Source of the DNA: a virus
Reading direction: 5' to 3' (one strand)
DNA: 44,639 bases
Virus record (IMG/VR): IMGVR_UViG_3300028025_004645
Span: 1 to 44,639 of that record
Shown: piece after piece, positions 8,446 to 16,537 of the stretch
How the letters are laid out: every line of letters starts with the position of its first letter
How positions within the stretch are numbered: position 1 is the stretch's first letter
The notes under the pieces: generated by a model
What the model was told of the DNA's origin: nothing
Databases searched by the model: none
What the model saw: only the letters and a program-made list of their open reading frames with translations
Program-made: the position numbers and the translations under genes

Positions 8446-9522
8446 ATGGCTTACACATTTTTCCCAAAGACTGCAACTGAAATCAAACAAACTTTAAAAG
8501 GTGATAAAGGAAAGATAGAAGATATAATTAATGTCTTTGCTTATTTGAAATCAAAATTTAAAACAATTGAATCTCCAATCAACATTGATCCAGGAGCAAT
8601 TGCCAAAATTAATGTTACAAGAGATTTACAGACTGATATCGACCTCGCAAAAATAAAACGAGAAGCAAAAGTAACCAAGATAACCATGAAATTTGGATCT
8701 GGATCATCTGGTGGCCGAGGTGTGCAGAATAAAGGTAATGCTTATGAAGGACAACTTGCTGCAGCATTAAGACAATGGTGGAATGGTGAAAAGATAACCG
8801 ATTTAAAACTTTTACAAGCAGTAGATGATGTTGTTAAATTACACAATTTGAAAAAATGCAAAAAATTTATGGTAGAAGAAGTAGGAGAATTGAATAATAA
8901 ACGTCCGTTCATTTTCACTCCACAAGTTCTTATATCATCAAAGATACAGGTAATTGATAACAATTTGGGGCCAGTTGTTACAGACCTTACTTTACATTGT
9001 GACGAACAAAAGATTTATTTGAGTCTGAAAACTGGCGGTACTGTTACATTCTTTAATTCTGGTATTAGAACAGTACTTTCACCTGTTGAAATCAAAAGTG
9101 GTCGAATCAAAAATAAAGATGGATTAAAAATTCTTAATATGTTTAATATCAATGATGCATTGTTTTGTGATATCTACAATGGTAATCTTAAAAAAGGTTA
9201 TGTTGAAGATGTATGGAAAACAATGTCTCAGAAACAAAAAACTGAACTGAAAAACTTCCTAATTTCAGGTGTAGGTCACGGTTATACTATCGTTCATAAA
9301 TTGACAGGTAAGACCGAGGTTTACGAGATTGATAAGAAATACATGACCGAAGCGGCAACACCAACTTCATGTAATGTATATTATGGTGGCAAATCAGGAA
9401 CAGGTAAGCGTATTGACATGGAGATAGAAACCGGTCACTACATTCTTAAACTCAACATACGTGATACACAAGGTGGTGATGGTTATCCTACCCGTATGAT
9501 GTGTGACTACTCTTACAAATAA
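8446..9522 (+). CDS. Unknown protein, possible PD-(D/E)XK nuclease fold
   Basis: This 358-residue protein has no family I can name. Two spots are suggestive: NKGNAYEGQLAAALRQWW (a helix with a conserved-looking Glu, about residue 103), then VVTDLTLHCDEQKIYLSLKTGG (about 180-200), where an Asp starts a beta hairpin ending in SLK. An E...D...(S)xK arrangement is the signature of restriction-endonuclease-like folds. A Gly/Ser patch (FGSGSSGGRGVQNKG) precedes the helix. The C-terminal third (VYYGGKSGTGKRIDMEIETGHY) looks like a separate beta domain. A late-type promoter octamer lies just upstream. A structural role is equally possible. Confidence 0.7.
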   Translation: MAYTFFPKTATEIKQTLKGDKGKIEDIINVFAYLKSKFKTIESPINIDPGAIAKINVTRDLQTDIDLAKIKREAKVTKITMKFGSGSSGGRGVQNKGNAYEGQLAAALRQWWNGEKITDLKLLQAVDDVVKLHNLKKCKKFMVEEVGELNNKRPFIFTPQVLISSKIQVIDNNLGPVVTDLTLHCDEQKIYLSLKTGGTVTFFNSGIRTVLSPVEIKSGRIKNKDGLKILNMFNINDALFCDIYNGNLKKGYVEDVWKTMSQKQKTELKNFLISGVGHGYTIVHKLTGKTEVYEIDKKYMTEAATPTSCNVYYGGKSGTGKRIDMEIETGHYILKLNIRDTQGGDGYPTRMMCDYSYK

Positions 9523-9824
9523 TGGCACTAACAGACTTTGATAAAATTTTAAAAAGCTACGAAGATTCCGAACACGATTTCGGATTCTCTGCCGTATCTG
9601 AACAAGAATATAACTCAGCAATTAAAGAGAGTGTTAGGACTGTAGAAACAGTTAAAAACACATTATCTGAAACTGAACAAAGAATGGCTGAACTTGAGAA
9701 GATGATTATCCCTTTCCTAAAGAAACTACATAGTACAGGTGATAAGGAATACATCTATTGGCCAAACCGTAAACCTGCAATTGAAAAACAAATAGAGGCT
9801 ATTTTAAAACTGACTAGAGGATGA
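9522..9824 (+). CDS. Small coiled-coil protein, unknown function
   Basis: This 100-residue, mainly helical protein has a heptad-like segment (about residues 28-65, ESVRTVETVKNTLSETEQRM) and a C-terminal block YIYWPNRKPAIEKQIEAIL. I recall a similar C-terminal block in small proteins of other marine T4-like phages but have no function for it. It starts on the TAATG of the preceding gene and is followed after three bases by the first glycosyltransferase. Confidence 0.8.
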   Translation: MALTDFDKILKSYEDSEHDFGFSAVSEQEYNSAIKESVRTVETVKNTLSETEQRMAELEKMIIPFLKKLHSTGDKEYIYWPNRKPAIEKQIEAILKLTRG

Positions 9825-9827
9825 TTT

Positions 9828-10538
9828 ATGTCTGCGACTGTGATTTTACCAACTACTGGTGTACCAGAGTTGAAAAGTGCTGTTCAAAGTGTACTTGAAC
9901 AAACTTATGAAACTAAATGTTATGTTGTTGCTGATGGTGTAAAATACCATTCAAAAACTAGGTTAATAACAGATGATTTTTTAAGCCGAAAAAATCTAGA
10001 AAGATGTTATTTACCAATCAATGTTGGTGCCAATGGCTTTTATGGCCACCGAACATATGCAGCCTTCACGCATTTAGTTGACACAAAATATGTTTTGTAT
10101 CTTGACCAAGATTGTTGGTTAGATCCAGAACACGTTCAAAATTGTATTGATACTATTGAAAAAAACAATTTAGATTGGTCCTATTCACTTAGAAAAATCT
10201 GTGATAAAGATGGTAACTACATAACAAATGATGATTGTGAATCATTAGGTAAATGGCAATCTTATCATGGCATTAATCATATAGATACTAATTGCTATTG
10301 CCTCAAGACTGAAATTGCGATAAAATTAGCACAAGTATGGCATGGTGGTTGGGGTCAAGATAGAGTTTGGTTACAAGCTCTTTCACAATACTTTCCTAAT
10401 TTTGATTGCACCGGTAAGTATACAGTCAACTATAGAGTAGATGGTAATCCTGGTTCAGTTAATGCAGACTTCTTTCGCAATGGTAATAAAACAATGAATG
10501 AAAAATATAATGGAGTTTTCCCGTGGCAAAAAACTTAA
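9828..10538 (+). CDS. Family 2-type glycosyltransferase
   Basis: This 236-residue protein is a compact GT-A glycosyltransferase. The start MSATVILPTTGVPELKSAVQSVL and EQTY give the nucleotide-sugar-binding Rossmann-like half, and YVLYLDQDCWLDPEH carries the metal-binding DxD as DQD. Later GGWGQDRVW fits the acceptor-side region. An AGAGGA ribosome binding site lies just upstream of the ATG. It is the first gene of the sugar cluster 9828-16423, and its last 16 bases overlap the next gene. The sugar and acceptor cannot be read from the sequence. Confidence 0.88.
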   Translation: MSATVILPTTGVPELKSAVQSVLEQTYETKCYVVADGVKYHSKTRLITDDFLSRKNLERCYLPINVGANGFYGHRTYAAFTHLVDTKYVLYLDQDCWLDPEHVQNCIDTIEKNNLDWSYSLRKICDKDGNYITNDDCESLGKWQSYHGINHIDTNCYCLKTEIAIKLAQVWHGGWGQDRVWLQALSQYFPNFDCTGKYTVNYRVDGNPGSVNADFFRNGNKTMNEKYNGVFPWQKT

Positions 10539-11383
10539 TAATCGGTGCATTTACAGGATACAACTACAATCAATTAAAACCATGGGTTGAGTCTATTGAT
10601 TCTTGTGGCTTTGTTGGTGACAAAGTGATGGTTGTTGGTGATGCATCGGAAGACACTAAAAAACAATTACTTAAACGTGGTTTTCAGTTACACAATATGC
10701 CAAGAATTAATGCACCAATTCATGTTGCAAGATTCTGGTCAATCTATGACTTTCTTTACAACAACTGGAAACAATATGACATTGTTGTGACCACGGATGT
10801 CAAAGATGTTTATTTTCAAAAAGATCCTTGCCAATGGATTGAAGAACATAGAGGCAATAAACAATTAGTTGCTGGTTCCGAATCATTGCGTTACAAAGAT
10901 GAATCTTGGGGTGATGAAAATCTGTTGCAGACCTATGGTCCAGAGGTTCACGAAAGATTCAAAAACAACATCATCTATAACGTAGGAACCTTTGGTGGTA
11001 GATCCAACTATGTTAGAGATATGTGTTTCAACATCTTCACCAATTCAATCAACAGGCCAATTCCTATCGTTGACCAGGCGGTCTATAATGTATTAATCAA
11101 CACACAACCTTACAAGGATAATGTGTTGTTCACTGACCACCAAGATGGATGGGCAGTACAACTCGGTACCACTGGTGACCCATCTAAGATGGAACGTTTT
11201 CAACCAAACTTAACCGAACTTGAACCACTATTTAATTACGATAAAAAAGTAATTACAACATCAGCCGGTGAACCACATTGTATTGTACATCAATATGATC
11301 GTGTTCCACTTTGGCAGAGTTTGGTTAGAAACATGTTTAACCAAGAAGACCCCAATCAATTTTTTACATATAGGACTGCATAA
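10523..11383 (+). CDS. Probable GT-A glycosyltransferase
   Basis: This 286-residue protein begins with a GTG codon (10523), supported by GGAG at 10512-10515. It opens AKNLIIGAFTGYNYNQLKPWVESI, a Rossmann-type strand and helix, and has YDIVVTTDVKDVYFQKDP (about residues 85-103), whose TDxxDxxF pattern is the metal/nucleotide site of GT8-like nucleotide-sugar transferases. YNVGTFGG and VHQYDR near the C-terminus fit the same fold. It overlaps its neighbours on both sides, so it is part of one translated unit. The substrate is unknown. Confidence 0.75.
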   Translation: MAKNLIIGAFTGYNYNQLKPWVESIDSCGFVGDKVMVVGDASEDTKKQLLKRGFQLHNMPRINAPIHVARFWSIYDFLYNNWKQYDIVVTTDVKDVYFQKDPCQWIEEHRGNKQLVAGSESLRYKDESWGDENLLQTYGPEVHERFKNNIIYNVGTFGGRSNYVRDMCFNIFTNSINRPIPIVDQAVYNVLINTQPYKDNVLFTDHQDGWAVQLGTTGDPSKMERFQPNLTELEPLFNYDKKVITTSAGEPHCIVHQYDRVPLWQSLVRNMFNQEDPNQFFTYRTA

Positions 11384-11943
11384 TGAGTGATATTATTAGA
11401 TTCAACACAGAGACCCAAGCGTTCACCGGATACCAAATGTGTTCTGGTTATGGTCTTGGTGCCATGATTAAAGACATGGTTAATCCTGTCGGTTTAGAAA
11501 TTGGTTGCGATATCGGCGACACAAGCAATTTTCTACTTGATTCCAATCCAACATTGAACCTAACATCTGTTGATCCATATACAACTTATGTTGATTGGAA
11601 TGGCAATCACCTTTCTGGTAGAGAAGAAATGTATCAAGGTGTAGTGAAACGAATGGCTGGTTATTCAAATCGTTTTGAATTGATTCGTAGAACATCAGAT
11701 GATGCAGTTGATTTGTTTGTAGATGAATATTTTGATATCATCTTTATTGATGGCCTACATACATACGAACAACTAACTAAAGACTGTGCAAATTACTATT
11801 CTAAGTTGAAACCAGGTGGTATTTTTGCAGGACATGATTTCACTGCAATTGAAGGTGTTAATCGTGCAGCCAAAGAATTCGCATCTACGGTTAAAAAAGA
11901 TATTCTTTTAACTGAAAAAGATGTTTGGTATTGGATAAAATAA
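11383..11943 (+). CDS. Class I SAM-dependent methyltransferase
   Basis: This 186-residue protein has the SAM-binding motif I as GLEIGCDIGDTSNFLL (about residues 32-47), the acidic residue after the second strand in LTSVDPYTTY, and motif IV-like FDIIFIDGLHTYEQLTKD, then LKPGGIFAGHDF. This is the layout of small Methyltransf_24-type enzymes that modify sugars. It starts on a TAATG junction. In this cluster it most likely methylates a sugar. Confidence 0.85.
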   Translation: MSDIIRFNTETQAFTGYQMCSGYGLGAMIKDMVNPVGLEIGCDIGDTSNFLLDSNPTLNLTSVDPYTTYVDWNGNHLSGREEMYQGVVKRMAGYSNRFELIRRTSDDAVDLFVDEYFDIIFIDGLHTYEQLTKDCANYYSKLKPGGIFAGHDFTAIEGVNRAAKEFASTVKKDILLTEKDVWYWIK

Positions 11944-11960
11944 TTATTGGAGATTTTATT

Positions 11961-12995
11961 ATGACTAAAAATGTTTTAATTACTGGTGGTTGTGGATTTA
12001 TTGCACACCACGTTATTGATTTGTTCCTTCAAAAAACTGATTGGAATATTACTACACTTGACCGATTAGATTATTCTGGTAATCTAAATCGTTTGAATGA
12101 AGTCATGGAGAAATATGATGCACAAACAAAGAAACGTGTTAATATTGTTTTCCATGACCTAAAGGCTGAGATTAATCCTTTGGTTGGCAATTTCATTCAT
12201 AAGAATGGAAAGATTGACACCATTCTACATCTTGCGGCTTCATCACATGTTGACCGTTCCATCACACATCCAATGGAGTTTATACAAGACAACACCATTG
12301 GTACTGCACACTTACTTGAATTTGCTCGTAGACTGGATAGTTTAGAAACATTCTTGTATTTCAGTACAGATGAAATCTTTGGTTCAGCACCTCCTGGTGT
12401 TGCATATACCGAACGTGCAAGATACAATTCAACTAATCCATATTCCGCATCTAAAGCAGCCGCAGAAGAATTCTGTGTTGCATATGAAAACACATATAAG
12501 ATGCCTATGATGATTACACATACAATGAATGTGTTCGGTGAACGTCAAACTCCTGAGAAATTTATTCCTTTGTGTATTGACCGTGTTCGCAAAGATGAAA
12601 AGATTTATATTCACTCAAATGCAGCTCGTACAGAAGCTGGCAGTCGTTTCTATATTCACGCCGCAGATGTAGCCGAAGCACTCTTGTTTTTGATTACAAA
12701 GAAACCTGCTTCTCCAACTGATTACGGTGATGCAAAATGTGCTAAATTTAACATTGTTGGTAAAGAAGAAGTTGACAATTTAACACTCGCTAAACTTGTG
12801 GCACAAGCACAAGGAAAAGAATTGATTTATGAAATGATTGATTTCCATAATTCAAGGCCAGGACATGACTTACGTTATGCACTTGATGGTAGTTTGATGC
12901 GTAGTCTTGGTTGGGAACCAACAATTGCATTTAGTGAAAGAATTAAACAAGTGAGTGATTGGTACTTGCAGAATACAAGGTGGTTGGAACTATGA
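11961..12995 (+). CDS. NAD-dependent sugar epimerase/dehydratase, RmlB-like
   Basis: This 344-residue short-chain dehydrogenase acts on nucleotide sugars. It has the NAD-binding GGCGFIAHHVID at the N-terminus, FYFSTDEIFGSAPPG and NPYSASKAAAEEFC, giving the S/T-Y-K catalytic set with YxxxK. The STDE(I/V)xG motif is typical of dTDP-glucose 4,6-dehydratases and relatives. I placed the start at the ATG 11961 (MTKNVLITGG), which has GGAG about 8 nt upstream, instead of an upstream in-frame codon lacking one. It overlaps the C-methyltransferase gene by four bases, and a 4-keto sugar would be that enzyme's substrate. Confidence 0.92.
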   Translation: MTKNVLITGGCGFIAHHVIDLFLQKTDWNITTLDRLDYSGNLNRLNEVMEKYDAQTKKRVNIVFHDLKAEINPLVGNFIHKNGKIDTILHLAASSHVDRSITHPMEFIQDNTIGTAHLLEFARRLDSLETFLYFSTDEIFGSAPPGVAYTERARYNSTNPYSASKAAAEEFCVAYENTYKMPMMITHTMNVFGERQTPEKFIPLCIDRVRKDEKIYIHSNAARTEAGSRFYIHAADVAEALLFLITKKPASPTDYGDAKCAKFNIVGKEEVDNLTLAKLVAQAQGKELIYEMIDFHNSRPGHDLRYALDGSLMRSLGWEPTIAFSERIKQVSDWYLQNTRWLEL

Positions 12996-14206
12996 ATACA
13001 GATTATGAAGTAATTAATGAGTGTATTGCTTGTGGCAGTACAGATTTGGTACCCGTATTAGACTTGGGTGCTCAGCCTTTGGCCAATTCTTATAAGAAAA
13101 ATGCCAATGATGAGGAACAATATTTTCCACTTGCAATCAATCATTGCAATCATTGTTTCCATGTACAACTAACACACAGAGTTAATCCGGATTTGATGTT
13201 CAAAGATTATCTATATGTTTCTGGTACAACAAAAACACAACTAGACTACTTTGATTGGTTTGCTGACTTTGCGGCCGAGAAGTATGGTTCTAAGCCAACT
13301 AATGCACTTGACATTGGTTGTAATGATGGTAGTCAATTAAACTATTTTCAAGACAAAGGTGCCACAACTTATGGTGTTGACCCAGCAGAAAATTTGTTTG
13401 CAACTTCTTCAAAAAGACATAAGGTTGTCTGTGGATACTTCACAGGTAAAGAATTCGGACATGAAAAGTTTGATGTAATTACCTGTCAAAATGCGTTTGC
13501 ACACAACTTCAACCAGCTCGAGTTACTGCAAAATATTAGGAATGTTATGCACAACGACAGCCTATTGTTTGCAACGACCTCTCAATGTGATATGATTCTA
13601 AATGGTGAGTTTGATACAATTTACCATGAACATCTGTCATTTTACAATGTGAAATCTATTGATGCACTATGTAAACGGGCTGGTTTGAATTTGATTGATG
13701 TTGTTAAATCACCTGTTCATGGTATGAGTTACATTTTCATCATTTCAAAATTTGCAAAAGCACCACGTACAATACAGAACCTAATTGATATTGAAACACA
13801 AAAGGGTCTGTACAATGAAAAAACTTATGAGGCCTATGCACAGAATTGTTTGAGTAATGTTAAACAGTTTGCTGAAATCATTAGGGAAATGAGAAGCACA
13901 GGTGTACCTGTTGTTGGCTATGGTGCGCCAGCCAAAGGCAACACATTAATGAATTTTGCACAAGAAGCTCCAGATTTTATTATTGATGATAATCCTCTGA
14001 AACAGGAAATGTTTACACCAGGCAATTCTGTTCCAATTTACGGAACCGATTATCTAAAATCCAATTTTGAAAATGTAGATAAATTGTGTATTATTCCTCT
14101 TGCATGGAATTTCTTCAAAGAAATTAAGACTAGAACTAAAAATGTGAGACCAGGTAAAAATGATATTTTTGTTCGTTACTTTCCAGAATTTAAGGTAGAA
14201 GAATGA
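12992..14206 (+). CDS. Sugar C-methyltransferase (zinc-binding, TylC3/NovU type)
   Basis: This 404-residue protein has the three-part layout of NDP-sugar C-methyltransferases. First comes a zinc-binding N-terminus (CIACGSTD ... HCNHCFHVQL), then a SAM domain (ALDIGCNDGSQLNYF, TYGVDPAENL, and the conserved YHEHLSFYN). Last is a C-terminal domain with GYGAPAKGNTLMNF and FIIDDNP. Known members add a methyl to C-3 or C-5 of 4-keto deoxysugars to form branched sugars. It is translationally coupled (ATGA) to the RmlB-like gene, a sensible enzyme order. I set the start at 12992 because the longer form reads back into the upstream gene. Confidence 0.9.
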   Translation: MNTDYEVINECIACGSTDLVPVLDLGAQPLANSYKKNANDEEQYFPLAINHCNHCFHVQLTHRVNPDLMFKDYLYVSGTTKTQLDYFDWFADFAAEKYGSKPTNALDIGCNDGSQLNYFQDKGATTYGVDPAENLFATSSKRHKVVCGYFTGKEFGHEKFDVITCQNAFAHNFNQLELLQNIRNVMHNDSLLFATTSQCDMILNGEFDTIYHEHLSFYNVKSIDALCKRAGLNLIDVVKSPVHGMSYIFIISKFAKAPRTIQNLIDIETQKGLYNEKTYEAYAQNCLSNVKQFAEIIREMRSTGVPVVGYGAPAKGNTLMNFAQEAPDFIIDDNPLKQEMFTPGNSVPIYGTDYLKSNFENVDKLCIIPLAWNFFKEIKTRTKNVRPGKNDIFVRYFPEFKVEE

Positions 14207-14928
14207 GTAATTTGATTATATGTCCAGTTGGCATGGAAATGCCACATGATCCTCGATGGAAAAAGGAAGACCATTGGCGTTGGACAAACAATGATAGAAA
14301 ATACGAAACTCTCCTTGTGGTCTACAATGATTTTGAACCTGAACCTGGTTCTTATGACCACCTCATTCGTCACAAAGGTCATAAGTGGCAAATCATGCAG
14401 ACTGTTGCAAAAGACATTCCTCTTGGTAAGTACAAATACATTGGATGTGTCGATGATGACCTGATTACTGGTTATCAAGACTTCAATAAAGGTTTAGAGT
14501 TGGCCGAGAAGTTTAACTTTCAGTACTGGCAACTTTCTATGCCGCACGATTCTAGTTTGATTTATCAACCACTATTCAATGATCCTTCTTGTGACTTTTC
14601 GGAAACAAACTTCATTGAAATGGGTTCTTGCTTCTTCACCGAAGAAAAATTCAGATTCTTGATGGAGTTTATTGGCCATTGGGACTTAGAAATTGCATGG
14701 GGTATTGATAAGACATTCTATGATTTGTTTCAATGTCCAGCTCATGTGGTACATTCTGGTATGATTCATCAACCATTCCGTGATAGTTACTACGACAAGC
14801 AAAGAGCCATGGATGAAATGAATGACTATCTGTACAATAAGTATCCATCTATACTTAAACAACATTACAACCGTCAGTCCAATTTCATGGACAGACAAGA
14901 CACTTTGAAGAAGTTTAAATTGGCATGA
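14203..14928 (+). CDS. DUF707-like putative glycosyltransferase
   Basis: This 241-residue protein has IGCVDDDLITGYQDFNKGLELAEKF with a DDD in place of DxD, then FQYWQLSMPHDS, NFIEMGSCFFTEEKFRFLMEF and WDLEIAWGIDKTFYD ending in CPAHVVHSGMIHQ. The WGIDxxxxD followed by a conserved His region is characteristic of DUF707, a family assigned to glycosyltransferases. It overlaps both neighbours by four bases. The donor and acceptor are unknown. Confidence 0.75.
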   Translation: MSNLIICPVGMEMPHDPRWKKEDHWRWTNNDRKYETLLVVYNDFEPEPGSYDHLIRHKGHKWQIMQTVAKDIPLGKYKYIGCVDDDLITGYQDFNKGLELAEKFNFQYWQLSMPHDSSLIYQPLFNDPSCDFSETNFIEMGSCFFTEEKFRFLMEFIGHWDLEIAWGIDKTFYDLFQCPAHVVHSGMIHQPFRDSYYDKQRAMDEMNDYLYNKYPSILKQHYNRQSNFMDRQDTLKKFKLA

Positions 14929-15734
14929 AAAAATACCTATATTATCACATCTATTTGACAGAAGAAACAGGATGTTGGTACAATCATTTTTTGGAACAAG
15001 TCGTTGCAATTATTGATGCTGGCCTCTATACCGAAATGGAAAAGATGTTTGTTGTTTGCATTGGTAAAAAGAGTGAATTGGAATTATTCACAGGAATATG
15101 CAACACTTTTCCTAAGATTCAAATTCTAGAAACACTTTTCTTGGATGATGATAATGAGGAAAACCTTTCACTTGAACACGTTTCAACAATTGATTACAAA
15201 AATAAAAACTTGTATGATGAAACTTGGACACTGAAACACCTACAAGACCATGCAAAAAGAGAAGATGCTCACTTTCTATATTTTCATGCTAAAGGTATTA
15301 CTGTTCCTTGGAGAATGAGAGAACAAAAAATCTATTTACCTTATGTAAATTACTATTTCTGGAGAAAGTTTTTACAATGGGGTTGTATTGAGAACTGGAA
15401 ACTTTGTACAAACAAGTTATCGGACCACTCTGCATCTGGTGTCAACTTTGGAACCTGGCCTGTTCCACACTATTCTGGTGGTTTCTGGTGGTCAAAATCT
15501 GAATACATCAATAAACTTCCAGACATTAAAGAGAATGATTGGTGGGATAAGTTTAGGTCTGAGACACCACTAAACACATTCGATTCAAACAGAAATAAAC
15601 CAGAAATGTGGATAGGTACGAAACACAATGATGACTTTTTTAATATTGTGAGCCATCCTATTATGCCACCGCACGGAACATTGGTTCAGAATACATGGCC
15701 AAGATATTTTTATGAAGGCATGGTACAGAAATGA
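14925..15734 (+). CDS. Putative glycosyltransferase (HYSGGFWW type)
   Basis: This 269-residue protein has HFLYFHAKGITVPW in the middle and PVPHYSGGFWWSKSEYINKLP (about residues 177-197), followed by PEMWIG. HxSGxFWWxxxxYI is a recurring signature of short sugar transferases in phages and giant viruses, which is my only basis for the call. Trp and Tyr are abundant, as expected for sugar binding. Coupled by ATGA on both sides. Confidence 0.7.
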   Translation: MKKYLYYHIYLTEETGCWYNHFLEQVVAIIDAGLYTEMEKMFVVCIGKKSELELFTGICNTFPKIQILETLFLDDDNEENLSLEHVSTIDYKNKNLYDETWTLKHLQDHAKREDAHFLYFHAKGITVPWRMREQKIYLPYVNYYFWRKFLQWGCIENWKLCTNKLSDHSASGVNFGTWPVPHYSGGFWWSKSEYINKLPDIKENDWWDKFRSETPLNTFDSNRNKPEMWIGTKHNDDFFNIVSHPIMPPHGTLVQNTWPRYFYEGMVQK

Positions 15735-16423
15735 AGAATATCTTTTTAGTCACATCATGTATGCAACCAAAATTTGGTGTCATCAGCATGGAAGACAGGT
15801 ACAAACAAACATTAGAAACATTTGATAGTATTCGAAATAAGACAGAAGATTCTTTTATTCTATTCACCGATAGTTCACCAATACCTATTGAACAATATAA
15901 GTGGGACATTATAAAATCTAAAGTCGATTTGATTTTAAACCTAAGTGATGTTCCACAGGTTCAACAGTTTAATGAACACGAGCAGTTAAAGAGTTTTGGT
16001 GAAAATAATCTTGTATTGAGAAGTATTGGTTTCTTAAAAAGTAAGTATGACTTTAAGACAATACAAGGTAGAATGTTTAAATTGGGTGGTCGTGCTAAGT
16101 TACAAGACAATTTTAATATCAGAGATTATGACAACACCCATGGTAAATTCATATTCAAGAAACGATTGGCCAGTTGGATGCCTCCAGAAGTTCAAAGTCG
16201 GTTGGGGTCAACTCACATACTGGAAACAAGGATGTTTTCTTGGTGTACGTCTTTGGTGGATGAATATGAACAGATCCTACAAAACAATTTCCAGTTATTA
16301 AACATTGGCTTAGACACGGAACATTGCCATTTTCTTAATATTCCGAAAGATAAATTACTTGAATTCGATATGATGAATGTTGGAATGATGGTTGCCAGAA
16401 ACGGAGATTACATGCTCGACTAA
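15731..16423 (+). CDS. Putative glycosyltransferase-like protein, last of the sugar cluster
   Basis: This 230-residue protein opens MKNIFLVTSCMQPKFG and has SFILFTDSSPIPIEQYKWD, then KTIQGRMFKLGGRAKLQDNFNIRDYD and a FIFKKR strand, then TRMFSWCTSLVDEYE. The GR..L.D.F...DYD block is familiar from uncharacterised viral sugar-modifying proteins. No clean DxD is seen (TDSS may replace it), so the family assignment is tentative. Its stop codon sits inside a perfect inverted repeat (16417-16433), closing the cluster. Confidence 0.65.
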   Translation: MKNIFLVTSCMQPKFGVISMEDRYKQTLETFDSIRNKTEDSFILFTDSSPIPIEQYKWDIIKSKVDLILNLSDVPQVQQFNEHEQLKSFGENNLVLRSIGFLKSKYDFKTIQGRMFKLGGRAKLQDNFNIRDYDNTHGKFIFKKRLASWMPPEVQSRLGSTHILETRMFSWCTSLVDEYEQILQNNFQLLNIGLDTEHCHFLNIPKDKLLEFDMMNVGMMVARNGDYMLD

Positions 16424-16433
16424 TTTTTAGTCG
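16417..16433 (+). terminator. Stem-loop at the end of the sugar cluster
   Basis: CGACTAA, a TTT loop and TTAGTCG form a perfect 7-bp hairpin that includes the stop codon at 16421-16423. There is no run of T after it, so termination would be weak or factor-dependent; it might instead protect the 3' end of the transcript. Confidence 0.35.
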
Positions 16434-16485
16434 TTATGTATCTAATCCAACATTTCAAAAATCTTTAATACAAACTAAAAAGTTA

Positions 16486-16493
16486 TATAAATA
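16486..16493 (+). promoter_or_regulatory. T4-type late promoter TATAAATA
   Basis: An exact match to the T4 late consensus TATAAATA lies in the 114-bp gap before the virion-associated block. Transcription would start near 16500, about 38 nt upstream of the ATG at 16538. The leader begins ACCCTACGG, similar to ACCCTCGG downstream of the candidate late promoter at 22761. Confidence 0.8.
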
Positions 16494-16537
16494 ACCCTAC
16501 GGACAACCAAAGTGTGTTGTGTTTCAATGGGCAAACA

